Shown here: positions 11,111 to 22,539 of the stretch, piece by piece | Layout: every line of letters starts with the position of its first letter | Numbering within the stretch: the first letter of the stretch is position 1 | Source: Oscarella lobularis | Lineage: Eukaryota; Porifera; Homoscleromorpha; Homosclerophorida; Oscarellidae | Reading direction: 5' to 3' | DNA length: 64,000 nt | Assembly (NCBI RefSeq): GCF_947507565.1 | Contig: NC_089175.1 | Location: 4,577,733 to 4,641,732, forward strand | The notes under the pieces: model-generated | Seen by the model: the letters and a program-made list of their open reading frames with translations, nothing else | Database searches by the model: none | Told to the model about the DNA's origin: nothing | Made by a program: the position numbers and the translations under genes

Positions 11111-12124
11111 ATGAGTGGATGGGGGTTTGAAGAAAGCAACTCAACTCATAATCAAACGAATTCGACAGAGCTCATTCCAAAAGTGAATATTCTCTCTGTA
11201 GTCTTATCTATCATGGTATGTACCCAGCTTCTTCTTTGCGCCATTGCTTTGATAGCAGTCGTCCGCGTGCGCGCTTTGCGCGTGGGACAAAACGTTTACA
11301 TTATCAACTTGATTCTTTCCGACGTCGCTCGCATTCTTGTTGCATTTTTGGCAGTCACGAGATCGTTGATGAAGTACAACGTGGGCAATCAAGAAGCGGA
11401 GAACATTTGCGTCACTACTCTCTTTCTATTATACGCGCAGTTCTTCTGGTCAATGTGGGGAGCTGCTCTCCTACAATATAGTCGGTATTCGACCGTCCGC
11501 GATCCTCTCGCACCAGGCGTATCTACTCGAAAAGCGGCAATTGCATCCGTCTGCACGTGTGCAATCGGAATTGTCATTGCCGTGCCACCATTCTTCACCT
11601 GGGCAAAATACACGCTCACGTACGCAATAGAAGATGGCCAATATATCGAACAATGCTTTGCAAACTTCTCCAACCCTACCAACCATATCTCCTTCACTTT
11701 TTTCTACTATACAGTGTCCTATTGGTTGCCTGTTGCCGTCACCATTTATTACCTTCTGAGAACGCTGAAAATAGTGATTACCAGCGCAATTGAACGAAGG
11801 CGACTGACTGATCCCACGACATCCAATAGAACGAAAACAGAGCCATCCGCTACTACTACTCCTCCTCTTTACAAATCTAAAGCTCTCTGGTATGTTATTG
11901 TTCTCGTCGCTTCAAACGTCCTTCTTCCTCCTTTCTTTGTTGTTCTGCACATACTTCACGCCTTTTTCCGGATAGACCAAAATCTCCTGTTCGCTGCTTC
12001 AGTGCCATTTCTGATAAACCTGCTTATCAATTCGTTGATCTACTGTTTCTGGGTAAAGACGCTGACCCGTCATCTTGGGGATGTCTTACGATGCCGCAAA
12101 CTGCATAGAATAGTGAGAAACTGA
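11111..12124 (+). CDS. rhodopsin-like GPCR, intact, intronless
   Basis: A 337-aa seven-helix receptor. ATG 11111 gives the family N-terminus MSGWGFEESNSTHNQTNST with sequons. Landmarks: TM2 LILSD, a Cys at the top of TM3 (NICVTT) that can pair with ECL2 (QCFANF), TM3 end SRYSTVRDP (the E/DRY motif has Ser in the acidic position), prolines in TM4, TM5 and TM6, and TM7 NSLIYCFW in place of NPxxY followed by helix-8-like RCRKLHR. There is no CWxP in TM6. These departures put it in a lineage-specific branch of the rhodopsin family, and the ligand cannot be guessed. A neighbouring near-identical receptor lies at 14108. Confidence 0.9.
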   Translation: MSGWGFEESNSTHNQTNSTELIPKVNILSVVLSIMVCTQLLLCAIALIAVVRVRALRVGQNVYIINLILSDVARILVAFLAVTRSLMKYNVGNQEAENICVTTLFLLYAQFFWSMWGAALLQYSRYSTVRDPLAPGVSTRKAAIASVCTCAIGIVIAVPPFFTWAKYTLTYAIEDGQYIEQCFANFSNPTNHISFTFFYYTVSYWLPVAVTIYYLLRTLKIVITSAIERRRLTDPTTSNRTKTEPSATTTPPLYKSKALWYVIVLVASNVLLPPFFVVLHILHAFFRIDQNLLFAASVPFLINLLINSLIYCFWVKTLTRHLGDVLRCRKLHRIVRN

Positions 12125-12209
12125 TTAAAATTGGCGCGCAGAGACGTTCACAACCACTTCTTGCATGCCTTCTCTTTTTTTCGATTGCATGTGAATAGCA
12201 TACGTAGAA

Positions 12210-12760
12210 ATGAACGTTAGGGGGAGACATTCCGAATATGCGCGCTAAAACTCGTTCGGGGCGGAGCTGTCAAGTATTATTTCCACGTGACAATTTCACG
12301 ATTTATTTACTCTCGTGAACGCCCCTAAAAAAGCGAACGATATCGATGCGATTTTTTATTTGATGTGGAAACGTGAATGGTTTTCACTTCAGCGTCTGGG
12401 AGAGAGATAAACGAAAACTAGAGAAAAAGGAGCCTCCCCGTCACGATGTTATCAGAACCCGCGCGGCTGAGATATTCGAAATGTAAATGGGTGTCCTATG
12501 TGAAGTTTACGTGACACATTTTGACGCTACGTTGGCGCTAAATGAGATTCATAGCCGAACGGAAATCGTCCAAACCTTGCGAAGTTGCTTCTCCACCCCC
12601 TGTGTGAATTCTGAGTCTGTTTTTCCCAAAGCTGACTCCAAAGATTCGACAGAAGCTAGCTTGGCAAGAGCAGTCTGCTCAAACGATCGAACGATCGAAG
12701 GTATAAAAGGTGCATGCGTAGACTACAGCTTGAAGGTGACCGATCGATCGAGATCCCGTA
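12210..12760. repeat. dispersed repeat, copy 1
   Basis: About 0.5 kb that also occurs at 24246-24760: shared segments include GCGCTAAAACTCGTTC, a TTTCACGTGA-type piece, TTATCAGAA and CAAACGATCGAA/AAACGAACG followed by GTGCATGCGTAG and GAGATCCCGTAG. The open frame inside it has no domain. It could be a degraded non-autonomous transposon or a duplicated spacer; clear terminal repeats were not seen. Confidence 0.65.
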
Positions 12761-12814
12761 GTAACGAGCTTCTCACTGACACTGCTGACACTCCTATTTA
12801 TCTCCGTTGCAGTA

Positions 12815-13640
12815 AAGGCAGCCACACTAGTTCTTTATCGGTTTCTCTACAAGCCTTCTGCGGTCGCTGATGCTGATTGCGGCAGACTAGACTCAATAGT
12901 TGCCCTGGAGGTCTATAGCCATAGTAACTGATTCCGCACGTCTGAACCGTACGTCCAACGACTCTGAACTGGTAAGACACTCGTCATGGTTTAAATGCTA
13001 GAGAGCTATCGGCCAATTCTTTGATTGAGTCGATAAGGAATGACATATTTTCTGATAGACTGTGCCTTTTGATTGGAGTGCAAAACCAGATGTGTAGCTA
13101 AACGTGCCAGCCGACAGTTGCTGCTATACGCTACTAGCCCTAATCGTGGCAGGTCGATGTTTTTCTCTAAAGTGCACGTAAATGGTTTGCTTTGATGTGA
13201 CGACTATTTGTCCAAATATTTTATTCATCATATGTAGTACGGTAGAGAGATGTCACAATAAAATCAACCCAAATACCTCACTGGAAGACTGACGCTAAAT
13301 AAGAATTAGTAAGAAATCATTGACAACGGAAAAGCTGAACGCTGGCTGATATTCACTAACGTTACTTGGGAGCTTTACGTCTGAGTCTGACATTTGCAGA
13401 GACGAATGCTACCTGCAGTAACGCAGCCACAATAGCGAGTCTCTAATCAGTTCAAGCTTTCCGCAGCCGCTGATTGCAGACTATACAGTGCTGAAATAAT
13501 TAGTTTGCCTAGCGGTCCATAGCCATGGTTGCATACGAACCGTATATACGTCCAACGACTCTAGGCTGGACTCGTGGAATAGTCTACTCGTCGCGGTTAA
13601 ATTCTAGACAGCTATTGACCAATTCTTTTGATCGAGTCAA
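12815..13640. repeat. GPCR-array spacer repeat, blocks 2 and 3
   Basis: Two further copies of the spacer block described at 10400, in tandem (about 12815-13010 and 13370-13640), separated by a GPCR 3'-flank-like AT-rich stretch. This suggests a receptor copy was lost from between them. No coding frame is supported. Confidence 0.65.
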
Positions 13641-14107
13641 TCCGGAATGAAATATTTCTGATAAACTGCCCTTTGACCAGATGTGTAGCTAATCGTACAC
13701 CTGAAACGAATGCCACTTTCGCCACCAGCCGACAGCTGTTGCTACACGACTAGCCCAAATCGTGCTATCTGGGGATGAGTCCGAGTCTTATATATGTACA
13801 GGTAAATTCTGTCAGAAGCGGCGAACCAGAAGCGATTTAGCTTAACACGAGAAGACGGTCGTTTGACGCCTTTTCGTGCTAGTGCTAACAGACACAGTTG
13901 CAAGAAAATTGGTAGTTCACATTGAAGAGTACTGGTTAGCTGTTCAAGCAAAAGACCGCTAAACTTATATATAGACTGATTATCAAATTACTGTAGCTCG
14001 TGGCGTGACGATCTCACGTGCATGTACATACATAACCACAAGCAACATCCCTCTTGGTCAGTCTACCAAGGTCCAACCATAGATGGTCCAACCTAATTGA
14101 CGATAAC

Positions 14108-15127
14108 ATGAGTGGATCGGGGTTCGAAGAAAGCAACACAACTCATAATCAAACAAATTCGACAGAGCTCATTCTAAAAGTGAATTTGACCTCTGTGGCA
14201 TTATCCGTCATGGTTTGCGCCCAGCTTTTTCTTTGCGCCATTGCTTTGATAGCAATCGTCCGCGTGCGCGCTTTGCGCGTGGGACAAAACGTTTATATTG
14301 TCAACATGATTCTTTCCGACGTCGTTCACGTTCTTATTGCATTTTTGGCGGCCATCAGAAAGTTGATGAGGTACGACTTGGGCAATCAAGAAGCGGAGAA
14401 CATTTGCGTCACTACTCTCTTTCTATTATACGCGCAGTTCTTCTGGTCAATGTGGGGAGCTGTTCTCGTACAACAAAGTCGGTATTCGACCGTCCGCGAT
14501 CCTCTCGCACCAGGCGTATCTACTCGAAAAGCGGCAATTGCATCTGCCTGCACGTGTGCAACCGGAATCGTCATTGCCATGCTGCCTTTCTTCACCTGGG
14601 CAAAGTACAAGCTCACGTACGCAATAGCAGATGATCAATATACCGAAATTTGCTCTGCGGACCTCTCCGACCATAACAACTACATCTCGTTCTCTCTTTT
14701 CTACTACATATTGTCTTATTGGTTGCCTGTTGCAGTCACCATTTATTACCTTGTGGGAACGCTGAAAATAGTTATTACCAGCGCAATTGAACGAAGACGA
14801 CTGACTGATTCAACAACATCCAATAGCACGAAAACAGAGCAATCCGCTACTCCTCCTCTTCCTCCTCCTTTTTACAAATCCAAAGCTCTCTGGTATGTCA
14901 TTTTTCTCGTCGTTTCAAACGTCCTTTTTCCTCCATTCTTTGTTGTTCTTCACATACTTCTGGGCTTTCTCCGAATAGACCCAGATCTCCTGTATGCTGC
15001 TTCGACGCCACTTCTGATAAACTTGCTCATCAATTCGTTGATCTACTGTTTCTGGGTAAAGACGCTGACCCGTCATCTTGGGGTTGTCTTGCGATGCCGC
15101 AAACTGCAGAGAATAGTGAGAAACTGA
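14108..15127 (+). CDS. rhodopsin-like GPCR, intact, intronless
   Basis: A 339-aa close paralogue of the receptor at 11111, with the same start context (MSGSGFEESNTTHNQTNST). TM2 MILSD, TM3 Cys and SRYSTVRDP, ECL2 Cys (ICSADL), TM5 SYWLPVAVTIYY and TM7 NSLIYCFWVKTLTRHLG are all present. The third intracellular loop carries a Pro-rich insert (TPPLPPPFYKSK) where the copy at 20093 has an Ala/Thr repeat. High nucleotide similarity to 11111, including both flanks, points to a recent tandem duplication. Confidence 0.9.
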   Translation: MSGSGFEESNTTHNQTNSTELILKVNLTSVALSVMVCAQLFLCAIALIAIVRVRALRVGQNVYIVNMILSDVVHVLIAFLAAIRKLMRYDLGNQEAENICVTTLFLLYAQFFWSMWGAVLVQQSRYSTVRDPLAPGVSTRKAAIASACTCATGIVIAMLPFFTWAKYKLTYAIADDQYTEICSADLSDHNNYISFSLFYYILSYWLPVAVTIYYLVGTLKIVITSAIERRRLTDSTTSNSTKTEQSATPPLPPPFYKSKALWYVIFLVVSNVLFPPFFVVLHILLGFLRIDPDLLYAASTPLLINLLINSLIYCFWVKTLTRHLGVVLRCRKLQRIVRN

Positions 15128-15565
15128 TTAAAATCGGCGTGCAGAGACGTTGACCCCCTCTTCTTGCATGGCTTCCATTTGTTCGATTGCATGCGAATAG
15201 CATACGTAGAAGAGTAGAATACTTCGATCAGAAACAATATATTTAAGATATTGTACGTCACGAGGAGAGGAACGTGGTAACTTGACACTTAGAATAATAT
15301 AAGGCTGCTACTAGTATAACCACTGGCACTGGCGTTGTAGAAGGAAGGACGCCGTCACAACATTTCCTCAGCACAGTGTCTCTGATTGCTGTACTTAAGT
15401 TGATCATTTACATAGGACCACGTCATTACTTGAGCGCGAAGTTGCTCGTGGACATGGTTACAGAATAGCAATTAATCTATTTAACGAGTGACTTACTTGG
15501 CTATCTTTATTACTGGAGCCACCACTCCTTTTGGTCACACAAAAGCTCACTACCTCCAAAGTAAC

Positions 15566-16580
15566 ATGAGCGGATCGGGTGATGGAATGATCCATTCCAC
15601 TCATAATCAATCCAACTCAACGGAAGTGGTTCTAAGGCATCTAAATGAAGGTGGAAGTTCTACTCAAGTGGCCCAGGTCATCCCAGCATGCATTCAGCTT
15701 GTGCTTTGCGCAATTGCTCTCGCAGTTATCGCTCGCGTGCGCGTTCTGCGCGTGGGCCAAAATCTCTACATTGTCAACATGATTTTGTCCGACGTCCTTC
15801 GTGCCATCGTCGGATTGTGGCTATTTGTGCGGGCACTGCCGGAATATGAATTCGGAAACCAACACGGAGAAAACGCTTGCTTGGCCGTTCTCTTCTTATG
15901 GCATTGGCAATTCTGCTGGTCGATGTGGGGAACCGTTCTCATAGCGCAAAGTCGTCACTCGACTATCAGCGATCCTCTTGCAGCTGGCGTCACAACTCGA
16001 AAAGCTGCCATCAAAAGTGCCATCACGTGTCTAATAGGAATCGTCATTGCAACACCGCCTCTCTTCACCTGGGCGAGGTACATAAACAAATATATAGTAC
16101 TCCCGAACGGCTCTTTTTTCGTACGGTGCGGACGAGACCGCTCTAACCACGCCAACTATCTATCGTTTGTGCTTGTCTACTTGGGAATATCCTACTGGCT
16201 GCCTTTTGTAATCGTCATTTATCTACCTCGCAAAAACTCTGAGACTAGTCATCCGAAGTTCCGTGGAACGACGACGAATGACTGCTATGGCGTCCAGTGA
16301 CCGAGAAACAGAGCAATCCGCTCCTCCTATTTACAAATCCAAAGCACTCTGGGATGTCATTGCTATCATCAGCTCAAACGCAATATTTCCTGCTCCTTAC
16401 GTCATCATGATGGTACTTAGCGACGTAGAAAAAAGAGCCTTTACAGCTGCCGGTTTCATTTTCACGCTGAATTTTCTTGTCAATTCGGTGCTCCACTGTT
16501 TCTGGGTTAGGACGCTCACGCGTTCACTTGTCGACGTTTTGTGCTGCCGGAAACTGCGCGATGTGTCTGTGAGGAACTGA
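15566..16580 (+). pseudogene. rhodopsin-like GPCR with one frameshift
   Basis: Full-length receptor of the same subtype as 8931 (MSGSGDGMIHSTHNQSNST start, TM3 SRHSTISDP). It is open from the ATG to the end of TM5, where one extra C near 16223 shifts the frame; from about 16230 the normal frame resumes (ERRRMTAMASSDRETEQ through TM6-TM7 to VSVRN). A single base separates it from an intact gene, so a very young pseudogene or an assembly error are both possible. Confidence 0.85.
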
Positions 16581-17094
16581 TCATATGGCTGTGATCACGC
16601 AAAGACCCTTACGTATCGCTTTGCGTTTAGACTGCACGTGAATGGTTCGTTTTGACGTGTCGATTATTGTCCGTGATATGTCAGTAGTACTGTAGAGGGG
16701 TGTTACAATAGCATCAACTCAACTCATATGTATCTCACTGAAAGACTGAGGGAAAAACCAGCACCAAATCCGCTGAACGTATGAAAGCTAACACTAAGAT
16801 ACTTTACTGGCGTCTGAGCACGTACGGGGCTGGTTTCAGGGACATGAACTGAATGAACCCGTTCACCTGTAGAGTACCGCTTGGGACAGGCGCAGTCACT
16901 ATAGCAGCTTTCACCCCAACAAAATTATTAGCCCACAAGGCGCAACAACTGAAGCGGCTAAACAGACTTCGGCGAACTGGTTATGGCTAATTATCTAAAC
17001 GAGGATATGACGTAATCATGAAGGTAGCCCACGCCAGTCAGCCGCACTGACGTTGGCATTCTCTTCTGTGAGATATTTATTACAAAAGGGATAA

Positions 17095-18075
17095 GACAGT
17101 CAAACTTTAGTACGCGCGGCCAACGTCACCACGTCATAAAAAGTAGCACTGTACGGTAAGGGACCCTCGCCTGGAGGAGGGCATGGGCGTACGTGCGAGC
17201 CGTTTGTGAGCTGCCCGTCGACTCCTCGGCCGAACACGAGAAGCAACGACTTAGGGTTAGACAATCAGTGGAGAAGAGCTCATTCGCATCGCACGACGAG
17301 TCATTTTGACTTTGTTCATGGCTTCCTTGGCGAACACCCTCCGAGTCTTTTTTATCCACGACGCATAGGTATATGTGACTCGGGAACGTAGCAGATGTAC
17401 CATCGGATGTACCATCGGAATATCCTAAGTAACAGTACCTCAGAATCTTCTTCTTCTAGATAGTACGCCAAGTCTATAGAACTCACTTCAGATGACATCG
17501 AAGCTCCTAGAAAGGGGGCCCGGCCCCCAGTTACCATATCAATACGATAGCTTCAGAGACGTTATTGATCGCGTGGATAATGCCACAGTGCCACAGCACG
17601 TTTCCTTTCCAGAACGCTTCGGTGGGAAGTGTCCGCGCCGTTTTCTGGTTGTCCTACGTACGAAACGTTTGTCGAAGAGAATAACACAACACAGGCGCGT
17701 GCCGTATTCCTTCCGCTGAGCGGAGAAGCGAACAGCAGACGAAGTTCGATTGTCATATGAAGCCCGTACGTCCGGGAGAAATGTAGTGTACCGCGAACAG
17801 CGAAGCAGCAATCCTTCTCAGCCTGTCGGCATATATATGTTCCGTTTTGCGTATTTCGTCATTTTGATTGTCATTTGTGTTGCTGTTTCTAAGAAGCGCT
17901 ATTTGAAAAGCGGCAATCAGCAAGGTCATACTAGTAGTCTACATGGATGCACCATAGATCTGTGGATGCACAGCACATTCATATGACTTATCAAATTAAT
18001 GCTTTCAGTTGTTAATTTTGTTGAAGTCCCCATATCAGACCAAAATCAAACGGTTTGGGTGTCTCCTAATTCACG
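17095..18075 (+). pseudogene. duplicated 5' halves of the 4.5-6.2 kb divergent gene pair
   Basis: This stretch repeats the arrangement at about 4975-6180: a degraded first exon of the minus-strand gene (near 17130-17290), the shared promoter region, and the first exon of the plus-strand gene (ATG 17837, MFRFAYFVILIVICVAVS, KKRYLKSGNQQG). The start of exon 2 (QNQTVW) is present, then the sequence switches at about 18076 into GPCR TM4-TM5 sequence. The duplicate is therefore truncated and fused to a receptor fragment. Confidence 0.8.
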
Positions 18076-18360
18076 TGTCTAATCGTCAATGCAACGCCGC
18101 CTCTCTTCACGGCGAGGTACAATAACATAAACAGATATATAATACTCCCGGGCGACTATTTTAATAACGAGACGGCTCTAACAGCGCCAACTATCTATCG
18201 TTTGTGCTTGTCTAGGTAGGAATATCCTATTAGCTGCCTTTGGCAATCGTCATTTATTATCTCGTAAAAACTCTGAGACTACAGTCATCCGACGCTCCGT
18301 GGAACGACAAAAATAACTGCTATGGCGTCTAATGACCGGGAAACAGAGCAATCCGCTCTA
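18076..18360 (+). pseudogene. GPCR internal fragment (TM4-ICL3)
   Basis: Carries degraded TM4 (ATPPLFT-like), the ECL2 region, TM5 and the start of ICL3 (MASNDRETEQSAL), closest to the 8931/15566 subtype. It has small deletions and stops throughout. It begins exactly where the duplicated membrane-protein gene stops, and ends before TM6. Confidence 0.8.
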
Positions 18361-18419
18361 CGCCCAGAGCCGGTAGACGTGACCGTATTGGTACCAGAGC
18401 AATTTTGCAACGGAATGCA

Positions 18420-19240
18420 TACTAGGACAAAAACGCTTGCTGATATTCACTAACGTTACTTTGGAGGTTAGCAGTTGTACGCCTGACATTCGCAGAGACG
18501 AGTACGTGCTACCTGCAGTTATGCATGTAAAAGCAGCCACACTAGTTCTTAGCCGGTTCCTCTACAAGCTTTCTGCGGTCGCTAATTGCAGGCTACTGCT
18601 GAGAAATAATTAGTTTGCCTAGCGGTTCATAGCCATAGGAACAGATTCCATACGTCTGAACCAACAAGACACTCGCTAGACAGCTATCGCCCAATTCTTT
18701 TGATCGAGTCAATCAGAAATGACATACTTTCTTCTATCAGCGAAAAAGTGCTATCTGGGGATGGGTCTTATAAGCATTAAAAATTCTGTCGGGAAAAGGC
18801 GAGCCAGAAGCGCTTTCAAAGGACGGGACGAGGCGGAGAAGAGCAGCAGGTCGTTTAATTGATTGGCTTCGCCTTTTGATGATAAGAGAAAACCCTATTT
18901 ATTTATGCTGTAGACATAGATGCATGGTGTACATGTATGCCCCTGTTGAGACATGTTGACTACACTGTTGACTACTAGTAGTGCAGCAAAGAAGAGTACC
19001 TTCACCATTGGGTACTATACTCTACATATAGAAGTAGTAAATTTGTCTGCTATACTAACGGGCAGGCACAGTTGCGAGAAAACTGGTACAGTAGTCCGCA
19101 TTGAGGAGCACAAAACTAACTGTTCGCCGCTAACTGATTAGGAACTGATTAAATTAGCTAAGACGTGGCGTGACAACGTCAGTGCATAACCACAAGCAAC
19201 ATCCCTCTATAGGTCAGTCTGCCAAGTGCCAACTTGAGCT
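18420..19240. repeat. GPCR-array spacer and 5' flank, further copy
   Basis: Spacer block (about 18470-18730) followed by a 5' flank very similar to 10700-11100, including ACCTTCACCATTGGGTACTATACT and CATAACCACAAGCAACATCCC, which directly precede receptor start codons. No gene of its own. Confidence 0.7.
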
Positions 19241-19244
19241 AAAC

Positions 19245-19335
19245 ATGAGCGGATCGGGACTTGAAGAAAGCAACTCAACTCATAATCAAACAAATTCGAC
19301 AGAGATCATTCCAAAAGTGAATATTCTCCCTGTAT
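19245..19335 (+). pseudogene. GPCR 5' fragment
   Basis: First 31 codons of a receptor like that at 11111 (MSGSGLEESNSTHNQTNST then EIIPKVNILPVL). It breaks off abruptly into spacer-block sequence (GGTTCCTCTACAAGACTTC), so nearly the whole receptor has been deleted. The junction is probably an unequal-recombination scar. Confidence 0.9.
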
Positions 19336-20092
19336 TGAATCGGTTCCTCTACAAGACTTCCGCGGTCGCTGATTGCCGCCGAAATAATTACTACAGTAGG
19401 TTGCCTAGCGGTCCATAGCCATTGTAACTGATTCCATACGTCTGTATACACGTCCAACGACTTTAGGCTGTACTCGTAAGAATTCTAGGCCAATCAATCA
19501 GGAATGACATATTTTCTGATAGACTGCCTTTTGATTGGAGTGTAAAACCAGGTCTCTAGCTATAAACGTGTACATACCTGAAACGAATTCCTTCGCCACC
19601 AGCCGACAGTTGTTGCTGCATGCACGCTACTAGTCAAAATCGTGGTAGTCACGAGCACTTCGCGCAGTAGTGCTATACTGTTAGGAAGCGGCGAACCAGG
19701 CGGAGACGAGCGTCTAGACGGTCGTTTCGCCTTTGTCTGACAACCTACTTATCTCTGCTGTAGACAAAGTTTTTGTACGTCCGAGCCAATATAAATGCTA
19801 GTAGTGGACTGGCTTTCTACTAGTACTTTCACCAATATTGTCACAAACTGTTTTTAAAATAATGACATTGACATAGACACATAATAAAGTTATTGACTGA
19901 CTATAGTAGTGCTGCAGCAAAGAGTACGTTCACCATCGGGTACTAGTGTTAGCTAGCTGTTCAAGGAAAAGAACCGCTAGACGGATGTGAACTGATTATC
20001 AAAATTAGGGCATGACGATGATCTCAACGTACATATAACCACAAGCAAATACCCCTCTAGGTCAGTCTGCCAAGTGCCAACTTGACGATAAC

Positions 20093-20832
20093 ATGAGTGG
20101 ATCGGGGTTCGAAGAAAGCAACTCAACTCTTAATCAAACGAATTCAACAGAGCTCATTCTGAAAGTGAATGTTCTCTCTTTGGGCTTATCCTTCGCGGTA
20201 TGCGCCCAGCTTATTCTTTGCGCCATTGCTTTGATAGCAATCGTCCGCGTGCGCGCTTTGCGCGTGCATGGGCCAAAACATTTACATTGTCAACTTCATT
20301 CTTTGCGACGCCGCTCGCATTCTTATCGCACTTTTGGCAGTCATCAGAAGGTTGATGAAGTACGACGTGGGCAATCAAGAAGCGAAGAACAATTGCGTCA
20401 CTATTCTCTTTCTATTATACGCCCAGTTTTTCTGGTCAATGTGGGGAGCTGTTCTCCTACAACAAAGTCGTTATTCGACCGTCCGCGATCCGCTTGCACC
20501 AGGCGTATCGACTCGAAAAGCGATAATTCTATCTGCTGTCACGTGTGCGATCGGAGTCGTCATCGCCGTGCCGCCTTTTTTCACCTGGGCAAAGTACAAG
20601 CTCACGTACGCAGTAGTAGATGGCCAATATATAGTCGAACAATGCTTTACGAGCTTCGCCGATTCTGCCAGCCATATCTCGTTCTCTCTTTTCTACTACA
20701 TATTGTCTTATTGGTTGCCTGTTGCAGTCACAATCTATTACCTTGTGAGAACGCTGAAAATCGTTATTGCCAGCGCAATTGAACGAAGACGACTGACTGA
20801 TCCCATGACATCCAAAAGAACGGAGCAACCCG

Positions 20833-20873
<41 letters not shown>

Positions 20874-21188
20874 ACTACTACTACAACTACTACTACAACT
20901 ACTACTACTACTACTACTACTACTCCTCTTTACAAATCCAAAGCTCTCTGGTATGTCATTTTACTCGTCGTTTCCAACGTCATTCTTCCTCCATTCTTAG
21001 TCGTCGTGAACATACTTCGTCCCTTTTTCCGAATAGACCAAAATCTCCTGTACGCTGCTTCGACGCTATTTATAACAAATTCACTCGTCAATTGGTTGAT
21101 CTACTGTTTCTGGGTAAAGACGCTGACCCGTCATCTTGGGAACGTCTTACGATGTCGCAAACTGCACAGAACAATAAGGAGAAGCTGA
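20093..21188 (+). pseudogene. rhodopsin-like GPCR with 4-nt insertion and Ala/Thr repeat in ICL3
   Basis: Full-length copy of the 11111/14108 subtype. The only clear lesion is a 4-nt insertion (CATG) just before the GQN of the first intracellular loop, near 20266; the frame downstream (GQNIYIVNFILCD) is open to the end, including SRYSTVRDP and NWLIYCFWVKTLTRHLG. The third intracellular loop holds a GCT/ACT trinucleotide expansion coding for runs of Ala and Thr just before PLYKSKALWYV. If the 4-nt insertion were an assembly error this would be a third intact receptor. Confidence 0.8.
20833..20924 (+). repeat. in-frame (GCT)n(ACT)n trinucleotide repeat
   Basis: About 90 bp of GCT then ACT/ACA triplets inside the third intracellular loop of the receptor at 20093. 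It is absent from the paralogues, which have only a few Thr or Pro codons here. Because units are triplets, length changes keep the reading frame. Confidence 0.95.
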
Positions 21189-21581
21189 TTGAAATTGGCA
21201 TGCAGAGACCCTACTTCTTGACTTTCTTTTCTCTTTTCTGCCGGTTGCATGCAAATATGCAAAATTCATGTATCGAATATTGTCCGTGATAGGTATTAGT
21301 CAAAATATAGGCACGTCACTGAAAGACTGAGTAATAAATGGACTCCTCCCTGATCCAGAAACCGCTGAACGGAAACTAACACCAGGATATTTTACTGGCG
21401 TCTGAGCACGTACGTTGTAAAAATTATTAGCACGCAAGCAACAGAAGGAACTGATCAGACGTCGCGGTTAGCTGTTGTTGTGACCAATTATCTAATGAAG
21501 GTAGGGCGTAATCGTAGCCAACATAACTGCAGGTGGCGCACTCCTCTCGGCGAGACGTACGCTGCCAACGTCGAAGGTAAC

Positions 21582-22539
21582 ATGACTGGATCGGGTCTCG
21601 AAGAAATCGCTTCAACTCCCCGGTGTGAATTAGCGATCTCATTCGGCCTGACCTGCATTCAGTTTCTTCTCTGTGCAATCGTTTCGGTAGCAATCGTCCG
21701 CGTACGCGCTTTGCGCGAGGGCCAAAACGCTAACATAGAGTTAACCTACTGCTTTCCGATCTCCTTCGCGTCATTATCGGAGTGTGGCTATTCATCAACC
21801 AAATGAAGACGTACGACTACGGTAGCCAAGAGGCAAAGAATTCTTGCGTCTACTTTCTCTTCTTCTCGTACACGCATTTATTGTGGTCTACGTGGGGAAC
21901 GGTTCTCCAAGCACGAAGTCGCTATTCGACCATCCGCAATCCTCTCGCACCCGGCGTAACGACTCGAAAGGCGGCAATTGCATCCGCCGTCACGTGTGCG
22001 ATAGGAATCGTCGTTGCCGTGCCGCCTCTCTTCACCTGGGCCAAGTACACGCTCATATATTCTATAAAAGACGGCTATTACGACGAAGTGTGCGTCGTCG
22101 ACTTTTCCAATCTAATCAACTACATCTCGCTCTTGCTATCGCAGTCTCCTGCCCTCCGCAAACATCATTTATTATCTCGCGGCAACGCTGAAATTAGTCA
22201 TTCAAAGCGCAATTGAACGAAGGCGACTGACCCTGGGATCCAATGGAACGACGGGAGGAGTCTCGGAGCAAGTCACTACTCCTCTTACAAATCCAAAGCC
22301 TTCTGGTATGTCATCGCTCTCGTCGCCTCGAACTTCTCCCTCAACCCTTCATTCTCGCGTACACACTTCAGAGCTTTATCCGACTAGAAAACTATCTCTT
22401 CCAGGCTTTCGTCGTGATATTTACGTCAAACTTCCTCATCAATACGGTGCTGTACCTTTTCTGGGCTAAGACGCTTACGCGTTCGCTTTGGGACGTCTTG
22501 CGATGCCGCAAACCGCGTACTATATCAGTGAGAAACTGA
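21582..22539 (+). pseudogene. diverged rhodopsin-like GPCR pseudogene
   Basis: A more divergent receptor (MTGSGLEEIASTPRCELAIS). The frame changes in TM2 (about 21735), after TM5 (about 22135) and again before TM6; the pieces together cover TM1 to TM7 (SRYSTIRNPLAPGVTTRKA, then TM7 NTVLYLFWAKTLTRSLWDV). It ends the GPCR array. Confidence 0.88.

Noticed and set aside
12487-12870. 127-codon open frame
   Set aside because: Lies in the dispersed repeat, is not open in the copy at 24.2 kb, and has no domain.
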